Shown here in pieces: positions 7,264 through 14,744 of a DNA stretch of 16,283 nt. The position numbers and the translations under genes are program-made. Within the stretch, counting starts at the first letter, position 1. The number at the start of each line of letters is the position of its first letter. The notes beneath the pieces are model-generated. The model had not been told where the DNA came from and did not search any database. It saw nothing but the letters and a program-made list of their open reading frames with translations. The DNA is from Candidatus Moraniibacteriota bacterium (lineage in GTDB: Bacteria; Patescibacteriota; Minisyncoccia; CAIUEV01; JAHKAQ01): assembly GCA_014729445.1 (NCBI GenBank), contig WJJX01000122.1, positions 1-16,283 on the forward strand. The letters are read 5' to 3'.

Positions 7264-8460
7264 TTACGCAATCTTATCCAGCAAAATGTTTATATCTTCC
7301 TTGATTTTCTTTAAATGTCTAAAATCGTAATTTAAAAATTGAGCATTCTCAATCATAGAACTTAATAAAGGCAATATTTGATAAGCCTGAATTTCAATAT
7401 TCCTCTTTAAATCAAGGTCGTTTTTAATCACTTCAATACTTGAAGCCTTTCTGATTTCTACTACCAGATCCTCATATTCTTTTTTCATAAGCTCCTTTAA
7501 CTTTTCAAATTCATACTCCAATCTCCTTCTTTCTTCGCTCTTTTCGTGCTCTTTATTAAGATTGGCATAATTGTTAATCAAACTAGCGATCACTGTGTCA
7601 GTTTCATCTGGTTTTAAGCCAGCGCTCATAGTTTTTGTGATTGATTGAGCGGGATCTTTAATTTCAGCTTTATCCTCAGACTGTTTGGATTCATCAGGTG
7701 CCGGCTTTGATTTTTCCTCTTTTTCAATTTTCATATTGGAAGTTTCATTTTCAACCGACCCTTTATCTTTGTCTTCATCTTTTTTCCCCAAAGCATCTCT
7801 GATCTTGGATTTTTTCGAGTTATCCTCCTTTAAGGAGTCCTCCCTCTTATCATCTTTGGACTCGGAGTCATCCCTGTTTAAAAGAGATCTTATCAAAGGT
7901 TTTAAGCCGCCCTCTTTTTGGGGTTCGGAAGCCTCCTTGAGTTCCTCCGGCGTAATCTCGGATTCAACCGTAATCACAGGCTCGCTTTCGCTTTCGCTTT
8001 CAGTCTCTTTTGGCTTCTTTTCCTCTTCTTTTTTTACTTGCTCTCCCTCACTTTCAATTTCCTCTTTTTGGCTTTCTTCCTTTTTTAAATCTTTCACTTG
8101 TTTTGTTTCTTCGGCGGGTTTTTCTGGTTCTTTTTCCTTTTCCTTGATTTGATCATCAACCTTTGCCTCATTTTTTCCAGAAGAAACCTTTTTTTCGTCT
8201 TTATTCTCGATTAAGGGCTCTAAAGCCGGACTGGTTTCGCTTTTTTCAGGCTCGGCCTCTTGATCATCCCCATCATCATCCCTGACCTTGATATTCTGAG
8301 TTTGTCCATGACCGGCCGACGCGGTTTGTTTTTCATTCGCGCCCTCTTCATTTTTAACCTTGTTTGTCTTTTCCTCTACTTCTTTTTTTTGTTCCTCCTG
8401 TTTGTCTTTGTTTTCCTTGTCATCATCTGCGCTTTTATTATCCTTAATTAAATTAAACAT
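7264..8460 (-). CDS. Highly charged, mostly disordered protein with C-terminal helical domain (unknown function)
   Basis: I do not recognise this 398-residue protein. Residues 1-280 are dominated by Lys, Glu, Asp and Ser with acidic/basic blocks such as ESESESE (154-160) and no Cys or Trp, typical of intrinsic disorder. Two short islands break the pattern: ITPEELKEA (169-177) and GLKPLIRSLLNRDD (185-198). Residues about 280-398 look ordered and helical: TDTVIASLINNYANLN, a charged coiled-coil-like segment (304-338, EERRRLEYEFEKLKELMKKE), then IEIQAYQILPLLSSMIENAQFLNYDF and a final helix. No signal peptide or membrane segment is present. The Ser/Phe-rich frame opposite it is only its shadow. 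It sits 32 nt upstream of the transporter operon on the same strand and could be part of it. Confidence 0.85.
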   Translation of the reverse strand: MFNLIKDNKSADDDKENKDKQEEQKKEVEEKTNKVKNEEGANEKQTASAGHGQTQNIKVRDDDGDDQEAEPEKSETSPALEPLIENKDEKKVSSGKNEAKVDDQIKEKEKEPEKPAEETKQVKDLKKEESQKEEIESEGEQVKKEEEKKPKETESESESEPVITVESEITPEELKEASEPQKEGGLKPLIRSLLNRDDSESKDDKREDSLKEDNSKKSKIRDALGKKDEDKDKGSVENETSNMKIEKEEKSKPAPDESKQSEDKAEIKDPAQSITKTMSAGLKPDETDTVIASLINNYANLNKEHEKSEERRRLEYEFEKLKELMKKEYEDLVVEIRKASSIEVIKNDLDLKRNIEIQAYQILPLLSSMIENAQFLNYDFRHLKKIKEDINILLDKIA

Positions 8461-8504
8461 TTTTTAATTTTTAATTCTAAATTAAATTTTAAAACTCCAA
8501 TTTA

Positions 8505-8510
8505 ATTATA
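8505..8510 (-). promoter_or_regulatory. Possible -10 box of the charged-protein gene
   Basis: A perfect TATAAT on the minus strand lies 45 bp before the ATG at 8460, in the 114-bp gap after lexA. No good -35 hexamer is found 16-18 bp upstream, so this may be chance in AT-rich DNA. Confidence 0.25.
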
Positions 8511-8574
8511 AATCAATATCTCAAAAATTAAAATAACCCTAAAAATCCTAAAAAATCTCTCTACAAATCATCCA

Positions 8575-9240
8575 TCAAACTTGATATTCCCTTTGATAAT
8601 TTTTAAAAACATCGACAACTCGACCATTAATCACATATTCATCGGCCTCCGTTATATAAATCGGTTTATGTTTGGAATTGGAGGATTCCGGAAACAAACC
8701 GATGTTACCATTGTCCAATTGCTTAAAAAGCTTAACTGTCGCCAAGCCGTCTATAACAACCAATAATTTATCCCCGTCTTGATAATTCTTATAATCGGGT
8801 TCCACGATGATAAAATCCCCATCTTCAATTTTTTTTTGGTTAACAATAGATAAGTCCATAGAATCGCCCGAAACCTGAACCGCAAAAACGTTCTTATTTC
8901 CAATGATATTTTTGGATATCTTCAAATAACCTTCAATATACTGTTCCGCAAATATGGTGGGCAAACCGGCATTCGTCGACCCGTATATCGGTACAGACAG
9001 AAAAGCATTATCCCTTTTGCCCGCTAATCTAATGCCCCTTTTTCTATTAGTTCTCTCGATAAAACCCTTTTCTTGAAGTCTTAGAAGATATTGATAAATA
9101 CTGCGGGTGCTCTTTATTTTTAAATTATATTTGGGACAAGTCTCGAGAATTTCTCTTATCGTAGGCGGTTGACCCTTAACGGCAAAATAATCTTTAATGA
9201 TGTCGAAAACTGCTTTTTGTTTTTTGGTAAGTGACTTCAT
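8575..9240 (-). CDS. lexA: LexA repressor (SOS regulator, S24 autoprotease)
   Basis: A full-length 221-residue LexA. Residues 1-70 form the winged-helix DNA-binding domain (MKSLTKKQKAVFDIIKDYF, then PPTIREIL and SIYQYLLRLQEKGFIER). The dimerisation/protease domain carries every element for RecA-stimulated self-cleavage: the Ala-Gly scissile pair at 91-92 in STNAGLP, catalytic Ser127 in VSGDSMD, and Lys170 in GLATVKLFK. Loss of DNA binding after cleavage would derepress damage genes. The recognition region has an extra CPKYNLKIKSTRS insertion-like stretch relative to E. coli, so the operator may differ from known SOS boxes. It is monocistronic-looking, with an upstream promoter (9310-9283) and a divergent neighbour, the double Ddl. 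The stop is TGA. Confidence 0.95.
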   Translation of the reverse strand: MKSLTKKQKAVFDIIKDYFAVKGQPPTIREILETCPKYNLKIKSTRSIYQYLLRLQEKGFIERTNRKRGIRLAGKRDNAFLSVPIYGSTNAGLPTIFAEQYIEGYLKISKNIIGNKNVFAVQVSGDSMDLSIVNQKKIEDGDFIIVEPDYKNYQDGDKLLVVIDGLATVKLFKQLDNGNIGLFPESSNSKHKPIYITEADEYVINGRVVDVFKNYQREYQV

Positions 9241-9243
9241 ATT

Positions 9244-9260
9244 TTTTGTTTACTTTTTAA
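9244..9260. repeat. 17-bp direct repeat, copy 1 (next to the lexA start)
   Basis: TTTTGTTTACTTTTTAA lies 3 bp before the lexA start codon, within the lexA leader, and recurs exactly at 9377-9393, 133 bp away. Its first 12 bases also occur at 2732-2743. Placement by a regulator gene suggests a possible LexA operator half or other control site. Confidence 0.5.
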
Positions 9261-9282
9261 TTCTAAACTAAAGAACATTTAT

Positions 9283-9310
9283 ATTTTATTTAAAATTAAA
9301 ATATTGTCAA
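9283..9310 (-). promoter_or_regulatory. lexA promoter
   Basis: On the minus strand a perfect -35 TTGACA (9310-9305) is followed after 16 bp by TAAAAT (9288-9283), one base off the -10 consensus. The leader to the ATG at 9240 would be about 35 nt. The -35 lies within the inverted repeat ATATT-GTCA-AATAT (9301-9314), which is well placed for autorepression. Confidence 0.6.
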
Positions 9311-9376
9311 ATATGTTTATTAAATATTTAAAAACTTATAAATTAAGGGTTTTTAAAGAAGATGAGCTGAATTAAA

Positions 9377-9393
9377 TTTTGTTTACTTTTTAA
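9377..9393. repeat. 17-bp direct repeat, copy 2
   Basis: Exact second copy of TTTTGTTTACTTTTTAA, upstream of the lexA promoter and roughly midway in the divergent region. Confidence 0.5.
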
Positions 9394-9595
9394 AAAATCC
9401 ATTCCAATAATTAAAGATTAATCAACAATGAAATAATTCAAACTGTCAAATCAAATATTCAACAAACAATCAGGATTCAATAATTTTATTTGATAATTTT
9501 AAATATTTATTTAATATATGTATTATATATAGATAAAAAAATCATATTGAGTTTTCTGATAAAATCCAAATATCATCCGGACCGCCCGATGATAC

Positions 9596-9621
9596 AAAAA
9601 TTTTAATAAGGTAAAATTTTT
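9596..9621 (+). promoter_or_regulatory. A/T inverted repeat in the ddl leader
   Basis: AAAAATTTTA and TAAAATTTTT form a perfect 10-bp stem around ATAAGG, 20 bp before the first mini-ORF. It is composed only of A and T, so its stability is low and its function uncertain. Confidence 0.3.
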
Positions 9622-9640
9622 CTAAATTTTAAAACTTAAT

Positions 9641-9667
9641 ATGAGTCCAAAACAAATCAGAGAATGA
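9641..9667 (+). CDS. Candidate mini-ORF 1 in the ddl leader (8 codons)
   Basis: ATG at 9641 opens MSPKQIRE and ends at TGA (9665-9667). Its stop overlaps the ATG of the next mini-ORF in the sequence ATGA (9664-9667). It is too short to identify; a role as an upstream leader peptide for translational coupling is inferred only from the overlap. Confidence 0.3.
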   Translation: MSPKQIRE

Positions 9668-9696
9668 AAGTTTTAAAATTAAAACCCAATTTATGA
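9664..9696 (+). CDS. Candidate mini-ORF 2 in the ddl leader (10 codons)
   Basis: ATG at 9664 opens MKVLKLKPNL and ends at TGA (9694-9696). That stop overlaps the ddl start in a second ATGA (9693-9696). Two consecutive ATGA junctions leading into a gene without a Shine-Dalgarno sequence suggest termination-reinitiation, but ORFs this short also arise by chance. Confidence 0.3.
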   Translation: MKVLKLKPNL

Positions 9697-12062
9697 AAAT
9701 AAAAATCGTTTTATTATGCGGTGGACCATCGCCGGAAAGAAGTATTTCCTTAAATTCAACCCGATCCATTCTGGACAATCTGGATAAAAAAATCTTTAAG
9801 ATATCGATAATCTACTTTGATTTAAATAAAAATCCTTATCAAATAGATTCAAGTGAAATTTATTCCAATACCGTCTCTGATTTTGAATTCAAAATAGACC
9901 AGATAGGCCATAAACTATCGAAAAACCAATTAATAAACTACCTAAAAAAATTTCACATTGTCTGGCCGATCATTCACGGAAAGCTGGGAGAAGACGGCGA
10001 AATCCAAAAAGAACTGGAAAAAAATAAAATCAAATTCATCGGATCTTCAAGTCAAAGCTCCAAGACAACAATCGACAAACACAAAACCCAAAAAATTCTC
10101 AAACAAAATGGCTTTTTTACTTTAGGCACCAAACTGCTAAATAAAAAAAACTTTATTAAAAAACTCAAGCAAGTTGAACCCCCCTTTGTTCTAAAACCCA
10201 ACGACTGCGGTTCGTCAATTGGCGTCACCTTTGTAAAAGACCGCCAATCAAAAATAAAAGCCGCCCGGGAAGTCTTCCAATACAGTTCCAAAATTGTCCT
10301 TGAAAATATCTGCACAGGCAAAGAATTTACGCTTATCATCGTCGAAAACAAGAAAGGCGAACCAACACCCCTAATTCCCACCGAAATCCAATTTATTAAA
10401 AATAAAGACAAATTTTTTGATTTTAGAAAAAAATATCTGGCAAGTTACAATGTTCACTTTCATACTCCCCCCCGATTTGATCAAACCACCCTTAAAAATA
10501 TAGAAAAAAAAGCCATTCAGGTTTACAAACTTCTAAAATTAAACGACATCGCCCGATTTGACGGCTGGGTTACCCGAGAGGGGAAAATCTGGTTTAGCGA
10601 TATAAACTCCATCCCCGGTATGGAGCAAAACAGCTTTATTTTTAGACAAAGCGCTCTTATCGGAATGAATCATCGGGATTTTTTACAATATCTGGTCTTT
10701 AATTCTCTGGTCAAAAATAAAATTTTATCCAGAACCGAACTTGAAAAATTAATCGCTAAGAATCAATCCCTAAAACCGACTAAAAAGAAAAAAAAGATAG
10801 GAATTATCTTCGGAGGTTCAACCGCGGAACGGCAAATATCCCTGCTTTCAGGAACCAATGTCTGGGTCAAACTAAAATCAAGCTCCAGCTACGAACCTTA
10901 TCCCATCTTAATGGACCAAAAACATCGATATTGGTATATCCCGCACTTTTACTGTTTACATCACACCGTTGAGGAAATAGAATGTCTGATCCAAAAAATA
11001 AACAAGCCAAAACTCATAAAATTAAAAAACCGAATTAAAACAATCGCCGCCGATCTCCAATTGAACAAAAAGGATGTAAGTGAACCTTTATTCATACCCC
11101 GAAAATACACGCTGCCTCAAATAAGCAAAACATTTGATTTTGTTTTTCTCGGTCTTCATGGAGGAGTGGGTGAAGACGGAACTCTTCAAAAAAAATTAAC
11201 CGATTTAAAGACGCCCTTTAATGGATCAAAAAAACAAGCCTCAGAAATCGGAATGGACAAATACAAAACCGCTGAAATGATCAATAAAGCCGGCCTGAAA
11301 AAACTAAAAAGCTTGAACAAAACCCTGCTTAATGTTTCAAATATAACCAACTATCGAAAAACTTTTGAACACCTGAAACAAACCATCAAAAGCAAAAATA
11401 TTATCCTAAAACCCAAAGGGGACGGCTGCAGCGCCGGAGTTGTAAAAATCAATAACGCCAATGAACTAAAAATCTACCTCCAGCACCTGAAACAAAACAA
11501 AAAAAATCTCGCCCCCGGCCTCTTAAAAGATCACCCCAACCTGATCGAATTACCTCAGGAAAAATGCGAGCAGATCATTGCCGAGGAATTTATCTTCACC
11601 GACAAAGTTAAAATTAAAGGCAAAAAAATTGTCTGGAAAACAATCGGCCACTGGATAGAAATATCAATCGGCGTCCTGGGTACAAAAAAAAACCTGAAAG
11701 CGCTTACTCCCAGCCAAACCATCGCAACCGGTAAAGTTTTAAGCGTGGAAGAAAAGTTTCAGGGAGGAACCGGCATTAATTTCACCCCGCCGCCGACAGA
11801 GTACGTTCCTAAAAAAGACATCGCTGTAATTAAAACCAAAATAGCCCAAGCCGCAAAAATTCTTAAAATATCAGGCTATGCCAGAATCGACTGTTTTTGG
11901 AATATAAAAAACAAACAATTAATCATCATCGAAGCGAACACCCTTCCGGCCATGACTCCCTCAACCATTATCTATCACCAAGCCCTGAAAGAAAAACCGC
12001 CCCTGAACCCTTTAAAATTCATCGAAAAAATCATCCAACTGGGCTTTAAAGAAAACAACTAG
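9693..12062 (+). CDS. ddl: Tandem D-alanine-D-alanine ligase fusion (two Ddl domains)
   Basis: A 789-residue protein made of two complete Ddl (ATP-grasp) copies; normal Ddl is about 300-370 residues. Ddl joins two D-Ala for peptidoglycan crosslinks. Copy 1 (1-350): GGPSPERSISL with E15, HGKLGEDG (95-102), ATP-site DK (128-129) and VLKPNDCGSSIGV (166-178), omega-loop RKKY (245-248), ARFDG (287-291), SDINSIPGM (302-310). Copy 2 (368-789): GGSTAERQISL with E379, HGGVGEDG (489-496), DKYKTAEM, ILKPKGDGCSAGV (571-583), omega-like EEKFQGGTG, ARID (730-733), IEANTLPAMT (746-755). A Lys-rich linker (361-368) joins them. Each copy has one change at a normally fixed place: D303 replaces the metal-binding Glu in copy 1, and A753 replaces the Gly of PGMT in copy 2. 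The frame runs clean across the junction. The stop is TAG, sharing CTAG with the convergent gene. Confidence 0.93.
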   Translation: MKIKIVLLCGGPSPERSISLNSTRSILDNLDKKIFKISIIYFDLNKNPYQIDSSEIYSNTVSDFEFKIDQIGHKLSKNQLINYLKKFHIVWPIIHGKLGEDGEIQKELEKNKIKFIGSSSQSSKTTIDKHKTQKILKQNGFFTLGTKLLNKKNFIKKLKQVEPPFVLKPNDCGSSIGVTFVKDRQSKIKAAREVFQYSSKIVLENICTGKEFTLIIVENKKGEPTPLIPTEIQFIKNKDKFFDFRKKYLASYNVHFHTPPRFDQTTLKNIEKKAIQVYKLLKLNDIARFDGWVTREGKIWFSDINSIPGMEQNSFIFRQSALIGMNHRDFLQYLVFNSLVKNKILSRTELEKLIAKNQSLKPTKKKKKIGIIFGGSTAERQISLLSGTNVWVKLKSSSSYEPYPILMDQKHRYWYIPHFYCLHHTVEEIECLIQKINKPKLIKLKNRIKTIAADLQLNKKDVSEPLFIPRKYTLPQISKTFDFVFLGLHGGVGEDGTLQKKLTDLKTPFNGSKKQASEIGMDKYKTAEMINKAGLKKLKSLNKTLLNVSNITNYRKTFEHLKQTIKSKNIILKPKGDGCSAGVVKINNANELKIYLQHLKQNKKNLAPGLLKDHPNLIELPQEKCEQIIAEEFIFTDKVKIKGKKIVWKTIGHWIEISIGVLGTKKNLKALTPSQTIATGKVLSVEEKFQGGTGINFTPPPTEYVPKKDIAVIKTKIAQAAKILKISGYARIDCFWNIKNKQLIIIEANTLPAMTPSTIIYHQALKEKPPLNPLKFIEKIIQLGFKENN

Positions 12063-12553
12063 ATTTTTAAGGCTTTAGCAAGGAGCTTCTTATTATCGAC
12101 CTGGTTATAAAATTTTATTTTATCAGCCTTTTTAATGTCTATCCATTCGGGCTTCCCCATATATTTTTTTTCATAATCGGCCATATACTTGTTAGTCGGC
12201 TTCCCTTTTAAATAACGGGCTTTATAATAAATCAAGATGGAATGGACAAAATTTTCCTTAGGATAAGTAAATCTAAAAAAGGCGTCTTCAATCCACACGA
12301 TGTCCAAAGGCTTTATCTTCACTCCGCTTTCCTCAAAAGTCTCTCTTTTCAAACCCTCTAAAATACTTTCTCCTAAATCCAATCCTCCTCCTGGATAATC
12401 GTAACCGTCCCATTGTTTGGAAAGTAAAACCTTATGGTCCTTTATTATCACCGCATAAACGGAAGGTCGAAAACGTAGATCTTTTACATCGACTTTATAT
12501 CTTTTATTGTCAATATCGGTAGCAATAATTTGTTTGGATTTGACTTTTGGCAT
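12059..12553 (-). CDS. NUDIX hydrolase
   Basis: A 164-residue NUDIX protein. The complete box GX5EX7REUXEEXGU is present from G56 to V78 (E62, R70, E71, E74, E75, G77), preceded by the typical YDYPGGG. The family hydrolyses nucleoside diphosphates linked to another moiety using Mg2+ or Mn2+; the substrate (oxidised nucleotides, NDP-sugars, others) cannot be told from sequence. The N-terminal 28 residues (KQIIATDIDNKRYKVDVKD) add a small beta unit outside the core. Its ATG lies 13 nt after the leucyl aminopeptidase stop, so the two are co-transcribed. Its TAG stop and that of the convergent ddl share the same four bases. Confidence 0.92.
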   Translation of the reverse strand: MPKVKSKQIIATDIDNKRYKVDVKDLRFRPSVYAVIIKDHKVLLSKQWDGYDYPGGGLDLGESILEGLKRETFEESGVKIKPLDIVWIEDAFFRFTYPKENFVHSILIYYKARYLKGKPTNKYMADYEKKYMGKPEWIDIKKADKIKFYNQVDNKKLLAKALKI

Positions 12554-12566
12554 GATAAAACAAGCT

Positions 12567-13958
12567 TTATAAATTTCTTACTGCTTCAAGCAACAACGCG
12601 ACCGGTTCACCGGATGACCCTTCGCTCAAATGCTCCTGCTTATGAGCCGTAATCCTTGGAGCAATATCCAAATGAACCCAGGGATAATCTTTGGCAAACT
12701 GATATAAAAAAACAGCCGCCGAACTGGCTCCGCCCAGCGATTTTTGCTTTGAAAGATTACTTAAATCGGCAAACTTGCCCTTAATATCTTCCTCAAATTC
12801 CTCAAATAAAGGTAAAGGCCACACAGAATTAAGGCTTTTTTCTCCCCAATCCTCAAAAAGCCTTTGATATTTCTTTTTTTTGGTAAACAAACCGATCGCA
12901 TAAGTACCCAGAGCGATCATAGCGGCTCCGGTCAAAGTGGCAACATCAATCACCAGTTTGGGTTTAAACCTTTTGGCATAAGTCAGAGCATCCGATAAAA
13001 TTATTCTCCCTTCCGCATCCGTATTCATTACCTCTATTGTTTTTCCAGACATAGATTTAATAATATCGCCTGGTCGATAACTCGAACCCCCAAGCATATT
13101 TTCGACCGCAGGCACAATCCCGACTACATTCTTTTTAAGTTTCAATTCAGCGATCAAAGCCATTATGGCTATCACCGAACCCCCGCCCGACATATCCATC
13201 TGCATTTCATTCATTCCCAGCTCCGGCTTAAGATTAATCCCTCCGGAATCGAAAGTTACTCCTTTACCGACCAAAACTATCGGCTTTTCACCTTTCTTGC
13301 CTTGATTGTATTCCATAAGCATAAGCTTTGACTCCTCTCTGGATCCCTGGCCCACAGACAAAACAGCTTGCATTTTCAAGTCCTTTAGCTCTTTTTCACC
13401 AAAAACCTTCAATTTGACTTGAGTTCCCTTTAAAACTTTTCTCGCTTGACCGACCAATAAATTAGGCGTCATTGAACCGCCGGGGGTATTGGCCAAATCT
13501 CTGGCAAAATTGACATATTTACCAATCAACTGACCATCTTTCAAAGCTTGTTTCTCTTTGGCGGTTAATTTTGAAACCCAATATACCTTGTCCACATAAT
13601 CAAATCCCTCTTTGGGTTTTTCTTTAAATTTATTATAAGCATAATCGGCTATTAAAAGATTGCTAACTATTAATTCTATCAACTTGAACCTTTTTAATTT
13701 AACCTTTTTAAATTTAGCTGTATCCAGCTCCAGCAGAAACTCTTTTATCTTATTCTTCTTAGCCAGTGAGACAGCTTTTCTAACAAGTCTTATACAATTT
13801 TTCAAATCCGTTTTTTTAAAATCCTTAACCGCCACCACTATCTTCTTTCTCTTTGTCTTTTCATCAAAAAAAACTTCGTCGTTTTTTTGTTTTTTAAACT
13901 CAACCAGCGTTATGCCCTTTTTTATTTCGGTTCTCTTTTCTTTAATTAAAATCTCCAT
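12567..13958 (-). CDS. pepA: Leucyl aminopeptidase, M17 family (PepA-like)
   Basis: A 463-residue cytosolic metallo-aminopeptidase that removes N-terminal residues from peptides. The C-terminal catalytic domain is intact: metal ligands K232 and D237 in LVGKGVTFDSGG, D255 in MQMDMSGGG, D314 and E316 in the signature NTDAEGRI (312-319), plus catalytic K244 (INLKP) and R318. The N-terminal domain (1-150) is more divergent and Lys-rich, as usual in this family. Length is slightly below E. coli PepA (503). An in-frame TAA 12 nt upstream fixes the start near 13958; no Shine-Dalgarno is seen. Besides peptide turnover, PepA in E. coli also binds DNA, which cannot be inferred here. First gene of a two-gene unit with the NUDIX hydrolase. 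Confidence 0.95.
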   Translation of the reverse strand: MEILIKEKRTEIKKGITLVEFKKQKNDEVFFDEKTKRKKIVVAVKDFKKTDLKNCIRLVRKAVSLAKKNKIKEFLLELDTAKFKKVKLKRFKLIELIVSNLLIADYAYNKFKEKPKEGFDYVDKVYWVSKLTAKEKQALKDGQLIGKYVNFARDLANTPGGSMTPNLLVGQARKVLKGTQVKLKVFGEKELKDLKMQAVLSVGQGSREESKLMLMEYNQGKKGEKPIVLVGKGVTFDSGGINLKPELGMNEMQMDMSGGGSVIAIMALIAELKLKKNVVGIVPAVENMLGGSSYRPGDIIKSMSGKTIEVMNTDAEGRIILSDALTYAKRFKPKLVIDVATLTGAAMIALGTYAIGLFTKKKKYQRLFEDWGEKSLNSVWPLPLFEEFEEDIKGKFADLSNLSKQKSLGGASSAAVFLYQFAKDYPWVHLDIAPRITAHKQEHLSEGSSGEPVALLLEAVRNL

Positions 13959-14099
13959 ATATTTAATTTATATTTAAAAATATCTACTGGAATTTTAGGA
14001 GTATTAACCCTCTCTTTGCGCCGCTTCCCAAACTGAATGCCTCTATTGAGCGAGAGTATGATTTCCCACAACTTTAGCTTAATCAATTTTTGAAAAAAT

Positions 14100-14720
14100 T
14101 CAACAATTAAAAAATCGATAACGAGAAAAAAAACGTTTCAAATTTTGAGACTGATTAAAAAGAAAGGCCCTTCCGCCTTTCTTTTTAAAAATCTTAACCA
14201 CAGTCTTGCAATCATCAATCATCAAGGAATGTTTATAGTCATTATGCCGAATAGCTCTGATGGCTATATCCAACAATTCGCCGTTTTGATCGGTCTTTAG
14301 AAAGCCATAATCAAAGGAGTTTATAATCACCGGAAACAACTCATCCAAACGATTATTTTTAACCACTATTTGACTAAAAATGTCAATATTGTCGGAAATT
14401 AAAGCTACTTTGAACTTCTTTTTCAGCTTACTAATAAAGTCCAAAATTAAATTATCCACTTTAATCGAATAAATACTGGAAAAAAATTCCTCTTCCAGCT
14501 CCTGATAAGGAACTTTTGTCTGAGCGGACAAACATTCCAAAAAATACTTATAATTGAATTCTCCCCGCATATATTCCTTAAACAGCGTATGCTTTTTATT
14601 GTGGACAAAAATTTCTTTTTGTAAAAAATTCCAAAGCTTTGGATTTTTTTTCCGAAATCCAACAAAAATTAAATCATTAGTCAAAACCCCATCAAAATCG
14701 AATAATATTGCCTTTGACAT
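14100..14720 (-). CDS. HAD-superfamily hydrolase (phosphatase-like)
   Basis: A 206-residue haloacid-dehalogenase-fold protein. Motif I AILFDFDGVLTND gives nucleophile D8 and acid/base D10; motif II is S109 in VALISDN; motif III is probably K142 (FLKTD); motif IV is LMIDDCKT with D169-D170 for Mg2+. A helical cap (about 16-88) sits between motifs I and II, the arrangement of beta-phosphoglucomutase/phosphoglycolate phosphatase relatives, so it acts on a small phosphorylated substrate that cannot be named. The C-terminus (RFFSRYRFFNC) is basic and aromatic. It is flanked by gaps of 223 and 141 bp and looks monocistronic. Confidence 0.9.
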   Translation of the reverse strand: MSKAILFDFDGVLTNDLIFVGFRKKNPKLWNFLQKEIFVHNKKHTLFKEYMRGEFNYKYFLECLSAQTKVPYQELEEEFFSSIYSIKVDNLILDFISKLKKKFKVALISDNIDIFSQIVVKNNRLDELFPVIINSFDYGFLKTDQNGELLDIAIRAIRHNDYKHSLMIDDCKTVVKIFKKKGGRAFLFNQSQNLKRFFSRYRFFNC

Positions 14721-14744
14721 AAAGATAAATTAACTATCGACCCA

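Larger units (their letters stand above)
9241..9692. other. 452-bp divergent regulatory region between lexA and the double ddl
   Basis: This region is very AT-rich and carries no long ORF. It holds a good leftward promoter for lexA, two exact copies of a 17-bp repeat, a perfect 12-bp palindrome TTAAATATTTAA (9320-9331), a 10-bp A/T inverted repeat (9596-9621) and two mini-ORFs abutting ddl. Rightward promoter candidates are weak: TTGATA (9490-9495) with TAATAT (9512-9517), and TTGAGT (9547-9552) with TATCAT (9571-9576) at 18 bp. Confidence 0.6.

Noticed and set aside
7685..8152. Ser/Phe-rich + strand ORF of 155 codons
   Set aside because: Shadow of the charged minus-strand protein, with the same composition artefact.
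8575..8577. Possible recoding of TGA (as in Gracilibacteria/SR1)
   Set aside because: TGA ends LexA at its normal C-terminus and the HAD gene too, and no gene contains in-frame TGA, so the standard bacterial code fits.
9481..9580. Candidate rightward ddl promoters
   Set aside because: Two sets of weak hexamers compete in nearly pure A/T sequence; neither is good enough to list as a promoter.
14090..14104. TTGAA-AAAA-TTCAA hairpin after the HAD gene as terminator
   Set aside because: Five A/T-rich base pairs are too weak to support a call.
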